From contig CBDBPW010000003.1 of NCBI GenBank assembly GCA_965209045.1, positions 124,001 through 188,000 of the forward strand: DNA of 64,000 nucleotides, in the 5' to 3' direction. Source of the stretch: JAJEFO01 sp965209045 (GTDB lineage Bacteria > Pseudomonadota > Alphaproteobacteria > Rhodobacterales > Rhodobacteraceae). Made by a program: the position numbers and the translations under genes. Positions 18,616-27,999 of the stretch are shown in pieces (within the stretch, counting starts at the first letter, position 1; each line of letters begins with the position of its first letter). Under the pieces are notes generated by a model. That model did not search any database. It was given only the letters and a program-made list of their open reading frames with translations, and was not told where the DNA came from.

Positions 18616-19108
18616 GGATGATGGCCTTGACTGTCGTCAAATCTCCTTGGCGGAAAGGAGCCGGTCGATGGGACTGCGGCATCGAGAGTCCAGATCGGTT
18701 GCATGTGTTGCTCAACCGGGTCATGGAGCCAGGCGCATGCGCCTTGCGAAGGGGCAGTCAGGGGAAGGATCGGGGCCGGTCTTCGGTTGTCCCGATGCTG
18801 CCCTGCAAATGACACTCCGTGGCGAGCGGCGCCAAGGAGACAAGGTGTGCCGTGGCAGGTCGAAGGGAGTGACTGACATGCCGATGCGCATTGTGTTCCC
18901 GGTGGATGGCCAGGCGGGATCGGTTGCGGAAATGACCTCACCCGGCCGCTACCAAGGCGCAAACGAGGGACTCAAGGTTCCAGGTTTTGGTCGTTGTTTC
19001 TCTCTTGCCATCTCATTTCATGGCGCTATGCCCCGCGCCACCGGGAGAGGCCTGTTCGCGGAGCACGGACGGCCTTCGTCCTGATTTGAGAACTGCGAGG
19101 ACCGCCCC
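18616..19108. other. Intergenic between channel and nhaA, nothing recognised
   Basis: These 493 bases contain overlapping open frames on both strands with arginine-rich composition typical of shadow reading. No RNA or regulatory element was recognised. An nhaA promoter is expected here. Confidence 0.45.
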
Positions 19109-20320
19109 ATGAAATACGATAGCCGTAAGTCTCCTGTCATTCAGCTCTTCGCGAGCGAAGCCATGCCGGGCGTGCTGTTGATGCTCGCCGCCCTTGCAGC
19201 GCTGGTGATCAGCAACTCTCTCCTTGCGCCGGCCTATGCGTCTTTCCTTGATCTCCCGATCGAGGTGCAGCTCGGAACGTTCTCCATCGCCAAGCCTCTG
19301 TTCTTGTGGGTGAACGACGGCCTGATGGCCGTCTTCTTCTTTCTGGTCGGCCTTGAGATCAAGCGCGAGATTCTGGAGGGCCATCTCTCGAGCATGGACC
19401 GGGCGGCACTGCCGCTCATCGCGGCTTGCGGCGGCATAGTGATCCCGGCGCTGGTGTTCGTGGGCATCAACCTCGACTCGCCCGGTACCGTTCATGGCTG
19501 GGCCATTCCGGCGGCCACGGACATCGCCTTTGCGCTCGGCATTCTGGCGCTGATGGGTCGTGGCGTGCCGGTGACGCTCAAGATCTTCCTGCTCGCCGTG
19601 GCAATCATCGACGATCTAGCGGCAATCGTCATCATCGCGGCCTTTTACACTGACGGCGTTTCGCTCGCCGCACTTTCGATCGCGGCGGTCGGATGGCTTG
19701 CGCTGCTTGTTCTGAACCGCACCGGCGTCGTTCGGATCACGCCCTACGTGCTGGTCGGGGTCGTGATGTGGGCCGCGGTGCTAAAGTCGGGTGTCCACGC
19801 GACCCTTGCGGGTGTGCTGGTCGCCTTGATGGTCCCCATCCAGGCGAGTGACGGCACTTCGCCGCTGAAGGTTGCGGAACACGACCTGCACCCATGGGTG
19901 GCGTTTCTCGTTCTTCCGCTGTTTGCGTTCGCCAATGCAGGCGTGTCCCTCGAAGGCATTTCGCTGAGCGCGCTGGCTGCGCCCTTGCCGCTCGGGATCG
20001 CGCTAGGCCTGTTCATCGGCAAGCAGGCGGGAGTCCTGACCTTCTCCTGGCTAGGGGTCAAGGCTGGCCTCTGTCGTCTGCCCGATGGCGCAACCTGGCT
20101 GCAGGTCTATGGCATCGCCTGTCTCACGGGGGTTGGATTCACCATGAGCCTCTTCATCGGAACCCTGGCATTCGACAACGCCGGCCAGCTCGACCAGGTT
20201 CGGCTTGGAGTCCTGCTTGGCTCCGGCCTCTCGGCACTGTTCGGCTTTGCCGTGCTGAAGTCTGCTCTGCGTCAGACGCCGGGAGCCTCCGGTGCCGCCA
20301 CGGGACATGCCAGGACTTGA
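19109..20320 (+). CDS. nhaA: Na+/H+ antiporter NhaA
   Basis: NhaA expels sodium in exchange for protons across the inner membrane and protects against salt and alkaline stress. The 403-aa length and about 12 membrane segments match the family. Key features are FFFLVGLEIKREILEG, ATDIAFALGILALMG (Thr137-Asp138, assembly crossing of segment IV) and IIDDLAAIVIIA with the paired catalytic aspartates (168-169). GIACLTGVGFTMSLFIGTLAF near the C-terminus is also conserved. The start at 19109 follows GAGG. Its position directly after a NavBac channel suggests a small sodium-handling locus, one gene letting sodium in and one pumping it out, though they are separated by about 490 bases. Confidence 0.97.
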   Translation: MKYDSRKSPVIQLFASEAMPGVLLMLAALAALVISNSLLAPAYASFLDLPIEVQLGTFSIAKPLFLWVNDGLMAVFFFLVGLEIKREILEGHLSSMDRAALPLIAACGGIVIPALVFVGINLDSPGTVHGWAIPAATDIAFALGILALMGRGVPVTLKIFLLAVAIIDDLAAIVIIAAFYTDGVSLAALSIAAVGWLALLVLNRTGVVRITPYVLVGVVMWAAVLKSGVHATLAGVLVALMVPIQASDGTSPLKVAEHDLHPWVAFLVLPLFAFANAGVSLEGISLSALAAPLPLGIALGLFIGKQAGVLTFSWLGVKAGLCRLPDGATWLQVYGIACLTGVGFTMSLFIGTLAFDNAGQLDQVRLGVLLGSGLSALFGFAVLKSALRQTPGASGAATGHART

Positions 20321-20927
20321 AGGTCAGCGCCCGGAACGTGATCCGGCCAGCGCCTGCAATTGGCTCGGGCCGCGCCGGCAGCCAAGACTGTGGTCTCTCC
20401 AGGCGCAGGCCAAGGCCACGAGCGAGCCGGTCGCCGACAGCTAGTCCGTGGAAGGTTTCCTGACACGGCTTGCCGATCCTGCGAGCGCCTCTGCAAATTG
20501 TGCGTTGATTCCAGCAAGCCTGTAACGCGGTACGCCAGTGCGCGCGTAGATTTCACTGCTGCAAAGCCGGCATTTCGGCCAGCCTTCGGTCGCGAATTTG
20601 CGTCCGCGTGATCTGTCGCCGGAGAATGTCCGACCCTTACATTTTGTTCCGGCAACCTGGCGCTTCGCCGGTCGATGCCGAGGCATCCTGCCGCCGAACT
20701 GCAGGCAACTCTTCAGAGGTTCACGCATCGGCCCGGACCGGAAAGCTGAACCTTGTCCGGACGAATTGCTCTGGGAAACCACCACGGAAGCCACAATGAC
20801 CTAGCCCGCTGCGGAGGAAGATCCAGGAGATGAGGGCATGATCAAGAGCTTCCGAAGCCAGCCAGCAGGGAGATACGCTCTGCCGCACGCACTTGGCGAC
20901 CCGCCCGGGGCGCACTAGGTTCTGTCC
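20321..20927. other. Intergenic before ccmF, possibly a decayed insertion sequence
   Basis: This 607-base stretch has no intact gene. A minus-strand frame around 20450-20590 reads PKCRLCSSEIYARTGVPRYRL, faintly like the N-terminal zinc ribbon of IS1595-type transposases, but it is too short and degraded to call. ccmE, which often precedes ccmF in related genomes, is absent here. Confidence 0.35.
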
Positions 20928-22895
20928 ATGGTCGTCGAGATCGGACATTTTGCCCTGATATTGGCACTTGCCGTTGCCTGCCTGCAGGCGGTGCTGCCCC
21001 TTGTAGGTGCCCACAGGCGCTGGAGCGCATGGATTGCCGTGGCCGAACCGGCTGCACTGCTGCAGGCGGTCCTCCTGGCAGTCGCGTTCGCCGCCTTGAC
21101 TTATGCATTTGTTACGTCTGACTTTTCCGTTCGATTGGTGGCAGCGAATTCGCACACGCTGAAACCGATGATCTACAAGGTTTCCGGGGTTTGGGGGAAC
21201 CACGAAGGCTCCATGTTGCTTTGGTGCCTCATCCTCGCGTTTTTCGGAGCGCTTGTCGCCCTGTTTGGCGGCAATCTGCCTGACGGGCTTAGGGCGCGTG
21301 TGCTGGGAGTCCAAGCTTCTGTTGGCGTTGCCTTTCTGAGTTTCCTGATCTTCACGTCGAACCCGTTCTTCCGCCTTGACATGCCGCCGATGAACGGGCG
21401 GGACCTGAATCCGCTGCTGCAGGATCCGGGCCTCGCCTTCCACCCGCCCTTTCTCTACCTGGGCTATGTCGGCCTATCCACCTCGTTCTCCTTCGCCGTC
21501 GCGGCCCTGATCGAGGGGCGCGTGGACGCGGCATGGGCGAGGTGGGTCAGGCCGTGGACCCTTCTGGCCTGGCTCATGCTGACAGTCGGCATCGCTCTTG
21601 GTTCCTGGTGGGCCTATTACGAGCTCGGCTGGGGCGGTTTCTGGTTCTGGGATCCTGTCGAGAACGCTTCATTCATGCCTTGGCTGATTTCCGTGGCACT
21701 CCTGCATTCTGCCGTCGTCGTCGAAAAGCGCGAGGCGTTGAAGAGCTGGACGGTGCTCCTCGCGATTCTCGCCTTCGGATTTTCGCTGATTGGCGCGTTC
21801 ATTGTGCGCTCGGGCGTTTTGACAAGCGTGCACGCATTCGCGAACGATCCCGAGCGCGGTGTCTATCTGCTGGCCATAACCGGCGTTTTCATGGGCGGTG
21901 CGTTGCTGCTCTTTGCAGCGCGCGCCAATGCGATCCAGGGGGTCGGCGTCTTCGGGACGGTCAGCCGGGAAAGCGCTCTGGTGCTGAACAATGTCTTGCT
22001 GGCGGTTGCGGCGCTCGTGGTTTTCATTGGCACGGTCTGGCCGCTCGTTGCGGAACTGGCGTTTTCGCGAAAAGTGTCTGTCGGGCCACCCTTTTTCGAT
22101 GCATCGTTCACGCCTTTCTTCATGGCGCTCGCCTTGATCCTTCCCATTGGAACCGTAATGCCCTGGAAGCGGGCGAGAATTGGGCGGATCGTCCGAGCTG
22201 TCTGGCTTGCGGCGGTGGGTGCCTTCGGAATCGCGACCTTGATCTGGATGATCGGAACGGAGCGAACCTTGCTGGGGCCGGCAGGAGCCTTTCTCGGCAG
22301 CTGGGTCATCCTGGGCGCAGTTGCGGATTGCTGGGCACGAACAGGACGGGAGCGTTCCGGGCGGCTGCGTCGCGCCATCAGGTTGCCGCGCTCGGACTGG
22401 GGCCGATTCGTGGCGCATGCGGGTCTTGGAATCACGATGATTGGAATCTCGCTTCTACTGGCTTGGGAGGTTGAGGACATACGCATTGCAAAGGAGGGGG
22501 AGACCTTTTCGGCCGGTCGCTACGAACTCACGCTGACCAGCGTGAAAAGGGTTCAGGGACCAAACTACCACTCCACGCAGGCGGAATTCCGGGTGGCCCG
22601 AAACGGGCGCACTGTGGCGGTGCTCCATCCGGAAAGGCGAGTTTATCCGGTTGCCGGCGTGCCCACCACGGAGGCCGCCATCGACAACGGTTTCTTCCGT
22701 GACGTCTACTTGGTGATCGGGGAACTGCAGGACGGCGGCGGCTGGGCTGTGCGAACCTACATAAAGCCGTTCGCGAACTGGATATGGACAGGGGCGGTCA
22801 TCATGGCGCTTGGCGGCGCGATGTCGCTGAGTGACCGGAGGTTTCGGGTGGGGGCTGGCGCGCGGCGGCGAGCAATGCATGTGGCTGCGGAATGA
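20928..22895 (+). CDS. ccmF: Cytochrome c maturation protein CcmF (heme lyase subunit)
   Basis: CcmF is the large inner-membrane subunit of the system I heme lyase that attaches heme from CcmE to apocytochrome c. The 655-aa length and about 14 membrane segments fit. The tryptophan-rich heme-binding WWD domain is visible as GSWWAYYELGWGGFWFWDPV, followed by ENASFMPWL. Conserved histidines in GVWGNHEGSMLLW and ISVALLHSAVVVEKREALKSW fit the axial ligands. The C-terminal periplasmic domain (ISLLLAWEVEDIRIAKEG, then VYPVAGVPTTEAAI) is also present. The stop overlaps ccmH by ATGA. The organism should therefore make c-type cytochromes through system I; the remaining ccm genes are elsewhere. Confidence 0.97.
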   Translation: MVVEIGHFALILALAVACLQAVLPLVGAHRRWSAWIAVAEPAALLQAVLLAVAFAALTYAFVTSDFSVRLVAANSHTLKPMIYKVSGVWGNHEGSMLLWCLILAFFGALVALFGGNLPDGLRARVLGVQASVGVAFLSFLIFTSNPFFRLDMPPMNGRDLNPLLQDPGLAFHPPFLYLGYVGLSTSFSFAVAALIEGRVDAAWARWVRPWTLLAWLMLTVGIALGSWWAYYELGWGGFWFWDPVENASFMPWLISVALLHSAVVVEKREALKSWTVLLAILAFGFSLIGAFIVRSGVLTSVHAFANDPERGVYLLAITGVFMGGALLLFAARANAIQGVGVFGTVSRESALVLNNVLLAVAALVVFIGTVWPLVAELAFSRKVSVGPPFFDASFTPFFMALALILPIGTVMPWKRARIGRIVRAVWLAAVGAFGIATLIWMIGTERTLLGPAGAFLGSWVILGAVADCWARTGRERSGRLRRAIRLPRSDWGRFVAHAGLGITMIGISLLLAWEVEDIRIAKEGETFSAGRYELTLTSVKRVQGPNYHSTQAEFRVARNGRTVAVLHPERRVYPVAGVPTTEAAIDNGFFRDVYLVIGELQDGGGWAVRTYIKPFANWIWTGAVIMALGGAMSLSDRRFRVGAGARRRAMHVAAE

Positions 22896-23338
22896 TCTTT
22901 CGAGCGCTTCTCCTGGTTCTGATGGCCGGGACCGCCTTGGCCGTCGAGCCCGGCGAGATTCTGGAAGATCCGGCCCTGGAGGCTCGCGCTCGAGACATTT
23001 CGAAGGGGCTCCGCTGTCTGATCTGCCGGAACGAATCCATTGATGAATCCAATGCGGACCTTGCCCGCGACCTGCGCCTGCTTGTCCGTGAGCGACTGGT
23101 CGACGGGGACAGCGACGAAAAGGTTGTCGCCTACGTCGTCGAGCGCTACGGCGAATTTGTGCTCTTGAACCCGCGGCGGGACGGGATCAATCTCGTGCTT
23201 TGGGCTGCGGCCCCGGTCCTGTTGCTGGCAGGACTTGGCACTGCCGGGATTTTCCTGGTTCGTCATCGGCGTCCGGCGAGTCCTGGTGCGCTAACGGCGG
23301 CGGAAAGCGCGCGTCTTGCGGAGTTGACGGACGAGTAG
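22892..23338 (+). CDS. ccmH: Cytochrome c maturation protein CcmH (Ccl2)
   Basis: CcmH is a periplasm-facing, membrane-anchored thioredox protein that keeps the apocytochrome CXXCH motif reduced for heme ligation. The 148-aa protein starts with a signal peptide ending near ALAVEPGE and carries the active-site motif LRCLICRNESIDES, where the Cys pair is expected. The block VERYGEFVLLNPR is a family hallmark. It ends with one membrane helix (LVLWAAAPVLLLAGLGTAGIF) and a short cytoplasmic tail. It is translationally coupled to ccmF. This is the short CcmH form without the C-terminal TPR (CcmI) part. Confidence 0.95.
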   Translation: MIFRALLLVLMAGTALAVEPGEILEDPALEARARDISKGLRCLICRNESIDESNADLARDLRLLVRERLVDGDSDEKVVAYVVERYGEFVLLNPRRDGINLVLWAAAPVLLLAGLGTAGIFLVRHRRPASPGALTAAESARLAELTDE

Positions 23339-23436
23339 GCAGTCCCGGATGCCGAGGCCGGCATCTTCAGTTGGCTCTTTCACCGGGGCGTCCGTTCACC
23401 TATTTCGATTGCATCCACCAAGGAGGCGCTCTTTCC

Positions 23437-24216
23437 ATGGAATATCAGACCATTCGCTTGTCATACGCGGGCGATTGCGCGGAAATCACTCTCGACAGGC
23501 CTGACGTCAAGAACGCACTTAACGGCCAAATGCGCGCAGAGTTGCTGGACGCCATCAAGGAGGCGTCCGACGCAGCGCGCGTGATCGTGCTGTCCGGCGC
23601 GGGAGACGCCTTTTGCTCGGGGCAGGACTTGACGGACGCGCAGCATTCGTTGGCGAACGCCAATCTCGAGCGGACGCTCAGGGACGAATACATGCCCCTT
23701 CTGCGCGCGATTTTCGACTGCAAGGTGCCGACGATCTCGGCGGTGAACGGCGCCGCTGCAGGGGCGGGAGCGAATCTTGCATTGGCATCCGACATAGTCA
23801 TTGCGTCCGAGCGGGCGGTGTTCCTGCAGGCGTTCGCCAGGATCGGTCTCATTCCCGATGCCGGTGGAACCTATTGGCTGCCGCGCCAGGTCGGGTTTGC
23901 CCGGGCCATGGGGGCGGCGCTCTTCGCCGAGCCGGTGCCTGCGCGCCAGGCCGAGGAATGGGGCATGATCTGGGAAGCGGTTCCGGACGGCGAATTCGAG
24001 ATGCACTGGCGGAGACGGGCAGCGCAACTGGCAGCGGGGCCGACCGAAGCCTATCGACGCGCCAAGGAAGCGGTCCGGGCTACGTACGAGAACTCACTTG
24101 AGGAGCAATTGATCCTCGAAGCAAGGCTGCAGGGGCGCTGCGGCAAGACCCGGGACTTCCGCGAGGGCGTGATGGCGTTCCTCGAAGGCCGCACTGCAGA
24201 GTTCGAGGGGCGTTGA
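23437..24216 (+). CDS. Enoyl-CoA hydratase/isomerase, PaaG-like
   Basis: This is a crotonase-fold enzyme of about 259 aa. ATG 23437 follows a strong AAGGAGG and is chosen over the longer open frame, which overlaps ccmH. The CoA-binding pattern is ITLDRPDVKNALNGQMRAEL. The oxyanion-hole residues lie in AFCSGQDL and in AVNGAAAGAGANLALASDIV. ARIGLIPDAGGTYWLPRQVG near the active site is the form seen in 2-(1,2-epoxyphenyl)acetyl-CoA isomerase (PaaG) and related hydratases. No other phenylacetate genes are nearby, so a general beta-oxidation or ring-opening role is equally possible. It converges on gltA with a hairpin between them. Confidence 0.9.
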   Translation: MEYQTIRLSYAGDCAEITLDRPDVKNALNGQMRAELLDAIKEASDAARVIVLSGAGDAFCSGQDLTDAQHSLANANLERTLRDEYMPLLRAIFDCKVPTISAVNGAAAGAGANLALASDIVIASERAVFLQAFARIGLIPDAGGTYWLPRQVGFARAMGAALFAEPVPARQAEEWGMIWEAVPDGEFEMHWRRRAAQLAAGPTEAYRRAKEAVRATYENSLEEQLILEARLQGRCGKTRDFREGVMAFLEGRTAEFEGR

Positions 24217-24243
24217 TGCGCGCTTCACGTCTGGCGCTCAACG
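24211..24243. terminator. Likely bidirectional terminator between enoyl-CoA hydratase and gltA
   Basis: The sequence CGTTGATGCGC (24211-24221) pairs with GCGCTCAACG (24234-24243) with one bulged T, forming a ten-pair stem with a 12-base loop. It is followed on the plus strand by GTTTTCC. It lies between two convergent genes and includes the gltA stop codon. Confidence 0.45.
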
Positions 24244-25533
24244 GTTTTCCACGTCCACGTAGTCGCGCATTTCCGCGCCGACATAGAGCTGTCTCGGACG
24301 ACCGATCTTCATCTGAGGGTCCGCGATCATTTCCTTCCACTGACTGATCCAGCCAACCGTACGTGCCAGCGCGAAGATCGGCGTGAACATCGATGTCGGG
24401 AAACCCAGGGCATCCAGGATGATGCCGGAATAGAAGTCGACATTGGGATAGAGCTTCTTTTCCTTGAAATACGGGTCCTCCAGGGCAAGCCTCTCAAGTT
24501 CCATCGCCACTTGAAGGGTCGGGTTGTTCTCGATTCCAAGGAGACCCAGCACCTCGTCTGCCGACTGCTTCATGACCCGGGCGCGCGGGTCGAAGTTCTT
24601 GTAAACCCGGTGACCGAAGCCCATCAGGCGGAACGGATCGTCCCTGTCCTTGGCGCGATCGATGAATTCCGGGATGCGATCGACCGACCCGATTTCGCGC
24701 AGCATTTCGAGGCACGCCTGGTTGGCGCCGCCGTGAGCCGGTCCCCAAAGGCAGGCGATGCCGGCCGCAATGCAGGCGAACGGATTTGCGCCGGACGAGG
24801 ATGCCAGCCGCACGGTCGAAGTTGAGGCGTTCTGTTCGTGATCTGCGTGAAGAGTCAGAATCCTGTCCATTGCCCGGCTGAAGATCGGGTTCACTTCATA
24901 GTCTTCGGCAGGAACGCTGAAGCACATGCGAAGGAAGTTCGAAGCGTAATCGAGATCGTTCCGAGGATAGATGAAGGGTTGCCCGATGTGGTACTTGAAA
25001 GCCCAAGCCGCGATCGTCGGCATCTTCGCCACAAGCCGAATGGAGGCGACTTCGCGTTGCCAGGGGTCACTGACATCCGTCGAGTCGTGGTAGAACGCTG
25101 ACATTGCTCCGACCACGCCAACCATGATTGCCATTGGGTGGGCGTCGCGACGAAATCCTCGGAAGAAGTTGACCATCTGCTCATGCAGCATCGTGTGGGC
25201 GGTCACGCGGCCTTCGAAGTCTTCAAGCTGATCCGCGGAGGGCAGTTCGCCGTACAGAAGCAAGTAGCCGACTTCCAGGAAATGCGACTTTTCCGCAAGT
25301 TGGTCGATCGGATAGCCGCGGTGCAGCAAAACGCCCTCTTCGCCGTCGATGAACGTTATCGTGGAGTTGCACGATGCGGTCGAAGTGAACCCTGGATCGT
25401 AGGTGAAGACATCGGCATCACCGTACAGCCTGCGAATGTCAATCACGTCGGGGCCGCAGGTCGGCGAGAACATCGGAAGCTCGAATTCCTTGCCGTCGAT
25501 GTCCAGCTTCGCTGATTTCGAAGATTCTCTCAT
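24238..25533 (-). CDS. gltA: Citrate synthase
   Basis: This condenses acetyl-CoA with oxaloacetate in the first step of the TCA cycle. The 431-aa length is that of the Gram-negative type II hexameric enzyme regulated by NADH. Catalytic blocks are GPAHGGANQACLEML (active-site His), GFGHRVYKNFDPRARVM (His, Arg) and NVDFYSGIILDALGFPTSMF (catalytic Asp region). The N-terminal DPGFTSTASCNSTITFIDG is typical of the proteobacterial enzyme. It is transcribed from the same strand as gltX just upstream (61-base gap) and probably has its own promoter. Confidence 0.98.
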   Translation of the reverse strand: MRESSKSAKLDIDGKEFELPMFSPTCGPDVIDIRRLYGDADVFTYDPGFTSTASCNSTITFIDGEEGVLLHRGYPIDQLAEKSHFLEVGYLLLYGELPSADQLEDFEGRVTAHTMLHEQMVNFFRGFRRDAHPMAIMVGVVGAMSAFYHDSTDVSDPWQREVASIRLVAKMPTIAAWAFKYHIGQPFIYPRNDLDYASNFLRMCFSVPAEDYEVNPIFSRAMDRILTLHADHEQNASTSTVRLASSSGANPFACIAAGIACLWGPAHGGANQACLEMLREIGSVDRIPEFIDRAKDRDDPFRLMGFGHRVYKNFDPRARVMKQSADEVLGLLGIENNPTLQVAMELERLALEDPYFKEKKLYPNVDFYSGIILDALGFPTSMFTPIFALARTVGWISQWKEMIADPQMKIGRPRQLYVGAEMRDYVDVENR

Positions 25534-25594
25534 GTTCTTCGCTACCCCTTTTTTCCTTGCCGATCAGACGCTCTGCGCCCGCCAAAGTCCACGA

Positions 25595-27001
25595 TCAGGA
25601 TGAGGCGTCGGCCAGCCTGAGTATGGTTTCGTCACGTCCAAGCACCAGCATCATGTCAAATATGCTGGGAGAGACACGGCGTCCGGCCAACGCAATCCGG
25701 ATGGTGCCAGCGAGCTTTCCGAGCTTGATGTGATTTGCCTCGGCGAGCTCCCGCACGATGCTCTCCAACGTGCGACGCTCCCAACTAGCATTTTGCAGGT
25801 GCGGCGTCAATTCTGACAATATGCGATTGCATGTCGCATCCTGCTCGCCCGCACTCCCGGCATCGGGGATGATTGGTCGGGATGTCAATGCAAAGCGAGC
25901 CATTTCAAGCAGGTCGGGATACGTCTTTGCCCTGTCCCTCAAGCAGAACATGGCGCGTTCCAGAACCGATTCCTGCGCGGCGGTCAGGCCGTCCTTGCCA
26001 GAGAGCGCAAGATACTCCTGGATTCCTTCCAGAAGTTCGGCGTCGGTGGACATGGTGGCAATGTGTCTCCCGGAAATGTAACCGAGTTTCTTGGTGTCGA
26101 GGCGTGCAGGCGACTTCTTGAGTCCGGAAAGGTCAAACCAGGCCCTTGCCTCGTCCATGGTGAAGATCTCGTCGTCCCCGTGGCTCCATCCGAGGCGCAG
26201 GAGATAGTTTCTCATGCTCGCGGCAGGATAGCCCATGGCCGCCCAATCCTGGATTCCAAGTGCGCCGTGGCGCTTGGAGAGCTTCTTGCCGTCTTCTCCG
26301 TGAATCAGCGGCACGTGAGCCCAGACCGGCGCATTCCATCCCATGGCGTTGTAGACCAGCATCTGCCGGGCGGCATTGTTCAGGTGGTCATCGCCCCGGA
26401 TGACGTGGGTGACGCCCATGTCGTGATCATCGACGACGACCGCCAGCATGTAGACTGGCGTTCCGTCTGACCGGAGCACGATCATGTCGTCTAGCTGGTC
26501 GTTCCGGATTGTGACATCCCCTTGGACCTTGTCACGGATTCGCGCTTCGCCTTCGCTGGGGGCCTTCACGCGGATTGCATGCGGTGCATCTGGATGATCG
26601 CGTTCCGGCGCATCCCGCCAAGGGGACCGGAACGCGCAGCGTTCGCCCTGACTTTGAGCCTTGTCACGGAGCGCGGCGGTCTCTTCCTGGTCCAGGAAGC
26701 ACTTGTAGGCCGATCCTCTTGCGAGCATTTCGCGCGCCACTTCCGCGTGACGGCCCGCGCGTTCGAACTGGCTGACCGCCTCTCCGTCCCAGTCTATGCC
26801 GAGCCAATTGAGTCCGGTGAATATGGCTTCCTTCGCTTCGGGCGTTGACCGCGCGCGATCAGTGTCCTCGATGCGAAGGCGGAAGGACCCGCCCGCATGG
26901 CGCGCGTAGAGCCAATTGAACAGAGCGGTGCGTGCACCCCCGATATGCAGGTTTCCGGTTGGAGACGGCGCGAAGCGAGTGACAACAGGAGATTCGGTCA
27001 T
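25595..27001 (-). CDS. gltX: Glutamyl-tRNA synthetase
   Basis: GltX charges tRNA-Glu with glutamate (468 aa from ATG 27001). The class I signatures are present: FAPSPTGNLHIGGARTALFN, with the HIGH-type motif at residues 19-22, and KKLSKRHGALG as the KMSKS loop. The open frame continues upstream but those residues are not conserved, so the internal ATG is preferred. In many relatives comEC sits between gltX and lexA; here only 232 bases separate them. Confidence 0.97.
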   Translation of the reverse strand: MTESPVVTRFAPSPTGNLHIGGARTALFNWLYARHAGGSFRLRIEDTDRARSTPEAKEAIFTGLNWLGIDWDGEAVSQFERAGRHAEVAREMLARGSAYKCFLDQEETAALRDKAQSQGERCAFRSPWRDAPERDHPDAPHAIRVKAPSEGEARIRDKVQGDVTIRNDQLDDMIVLRSDGTPVYMLAVVVDDHDMGVTHVIRGDDHLNNAARQMLVYNAMGWNAPVWAHVPLIHGEDGKKLSKRHGALGIQDWAAMGYPAASMRNYLLRLGWSHGDDEIFTMDEARAWFDLSGLKKSPARLDTKKLGYISGRHIATMSTDAELLEGIQEYLALSGKDGLTAAQESVLERAMFCLRDRAKTYPDLLEMARFALTSRPIIPDAGSAGEQDATCNRILSELTPHLQNASWERRTLESIVRELAEANHIKLGKLAGTIRIALAGRRVSPSIFDMMLVLGRDETILRLADASS

Positions 27002-27233
27002 CGGCTGGCAAACCTTGCAAGTTCCCCGGGGTGGCGGGTCCGCATGGGGTGTATTCAAGGCGCTTCAGAGTGACAAGGGCAGGCTGGCCCCGCCATGGCG
27101 AGGCAGACGCCCCCTGACGCGTCGATGGCCTCCAACGGGAACGCAGGAACTCGAGGAGGCCGGGATTTTTGAATCATTGGTCAGGCAGTCACGCGTTGGG
27201 CCATGCCCAGGAAACGTGACTGCCCAGGCAGGC

Positions 27234-27926
27234 TCAGTAGCTGCGCATCAGACCAACGAGGCGTCCCTGGACCTTGACCTGATCGTCTCGGAGCAGTCGC
27301 GTCTCGTAGGACGGGTTTGCAGCCTCGAGCGCAATCGTATCGCCGGATTTGCGAAACCGCTTGAGCGTGGCTTCATGGTCATCGACCAATGCAACCACAA
27401 TGTCGCCGTTGTCCGCTGTGCTGGTTTCGCGAATGACAACGACGTCGCCCTCGTTGATGCCGACATCGATCATGGAATCGCCCATCACTTCGAGCGCGTA
27501 GTGACGACCCCGGCCCATCATTTGGCCGGGCACGGCCACGTTGTGGCTGACCTCGCTGATTGCCTCGATCGGCACACCCGCCGCAATCCGGCCCATGACC
27601 GGAACCTCCATTGCATGCCTGCCTGAGCCGGCAGCGTCGGCGTGTGAAGCGGCCGAGCCTCGTTTGTCGCCCTGGATCACTTGAGGCTCAAAGCCTGCTT
27701 CTCTTTCCAAGGCTTCGGGAAGTTTCACGATCTCGAGTGCGCGGGCCCGGTGCGGCATGCGGTGGATGAAGCCGCGTTCCTCCAAGGCCGTGATCAGCCT
27801 GTGGACTCCGGATTTCGATTTGAGATCGAGTTCGTCCTTCATCTCCTCGAAGGATGGCGGCACTCCCTCGGCCTTTATGCGATCACGTATGAACCTGAGC
27901 AGTTCAAGTTGCTTGCGGGTGAGCAT
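27234..27926 (-). CDS. lexA: LexA repressor of the SOS response
   Basis: LexA represses DNA-damage genes and cleaves itself when RecA filaments form. The protein is 230 aa from ATG 27926, which sits nine bases after AGGAG; an ATG two codons earlier is also possible. The N-terminal winged helix-turn-helix spans MLTRKQLELLRFIRDRIKAE and SKSGVHRLITALEERGFI. The cleavage site is the Ala-Gly bond in GRIAAGVPIE (residues 116-117), and the catalytic dyad is Ser151 in VMGDSMID and Lys189 in ATLKRFRK. The region upstream holds a GTTC-N7-GTTC box, so autoregulation is expected. It should head the moeA-moaC-trpC side of a conserved block now split by mobile DNA. Confidence 0.97.
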   Translation of the reverse strand: MLTRKQLELLRFIRDRIKAEGVPPSFEEMKDELDLKSKSGVHRLITALEERGFIHRMPHRARALEIVKLPEALEREAGFEPQVIQGDKRGSAASHADAAGSGRHAMEVPVMGRIAAGVPIEAISEVSHNVAVPGQMMGRGRHYALEVMGDSMIDVGINEGDVVVIRETSTADNGDIVVALVDDHEATLKRFRKSGDTIALEAANPSYETRLLRDDQVKVQGRLVGLMRSY

Positions 27927-27978
27927 TCGCATTGTCTCCTCTACTCGATTTGACAGCCAATCGGCTGCGTTCGCCGAT

Positions 27979-27993
27979 GTTCTATCCGTGTTC
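27979..27993. promoter_or_regulatory. SOS box upstream of lexA
   Basis: GTTC-TATCCGT-GTTC matches the alphaproteobacterial LexA box GTTC-N7-GTTC. It lies 53 bases upstream of the lexA start. A third GTTC at 27969-27972 precedes it with a six-base gap. Confidence 0.8.
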
Positions 27994-27999
27994 GCCTTT

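Noticed and set aside
20441..20594. Zinc-ribbon-like segment (PKCRLCSSEIYARTGVPRYRL)
   Set aside because: It could be a shard of an IS1595-type transposase, but is too short and lacks any other part of the family.
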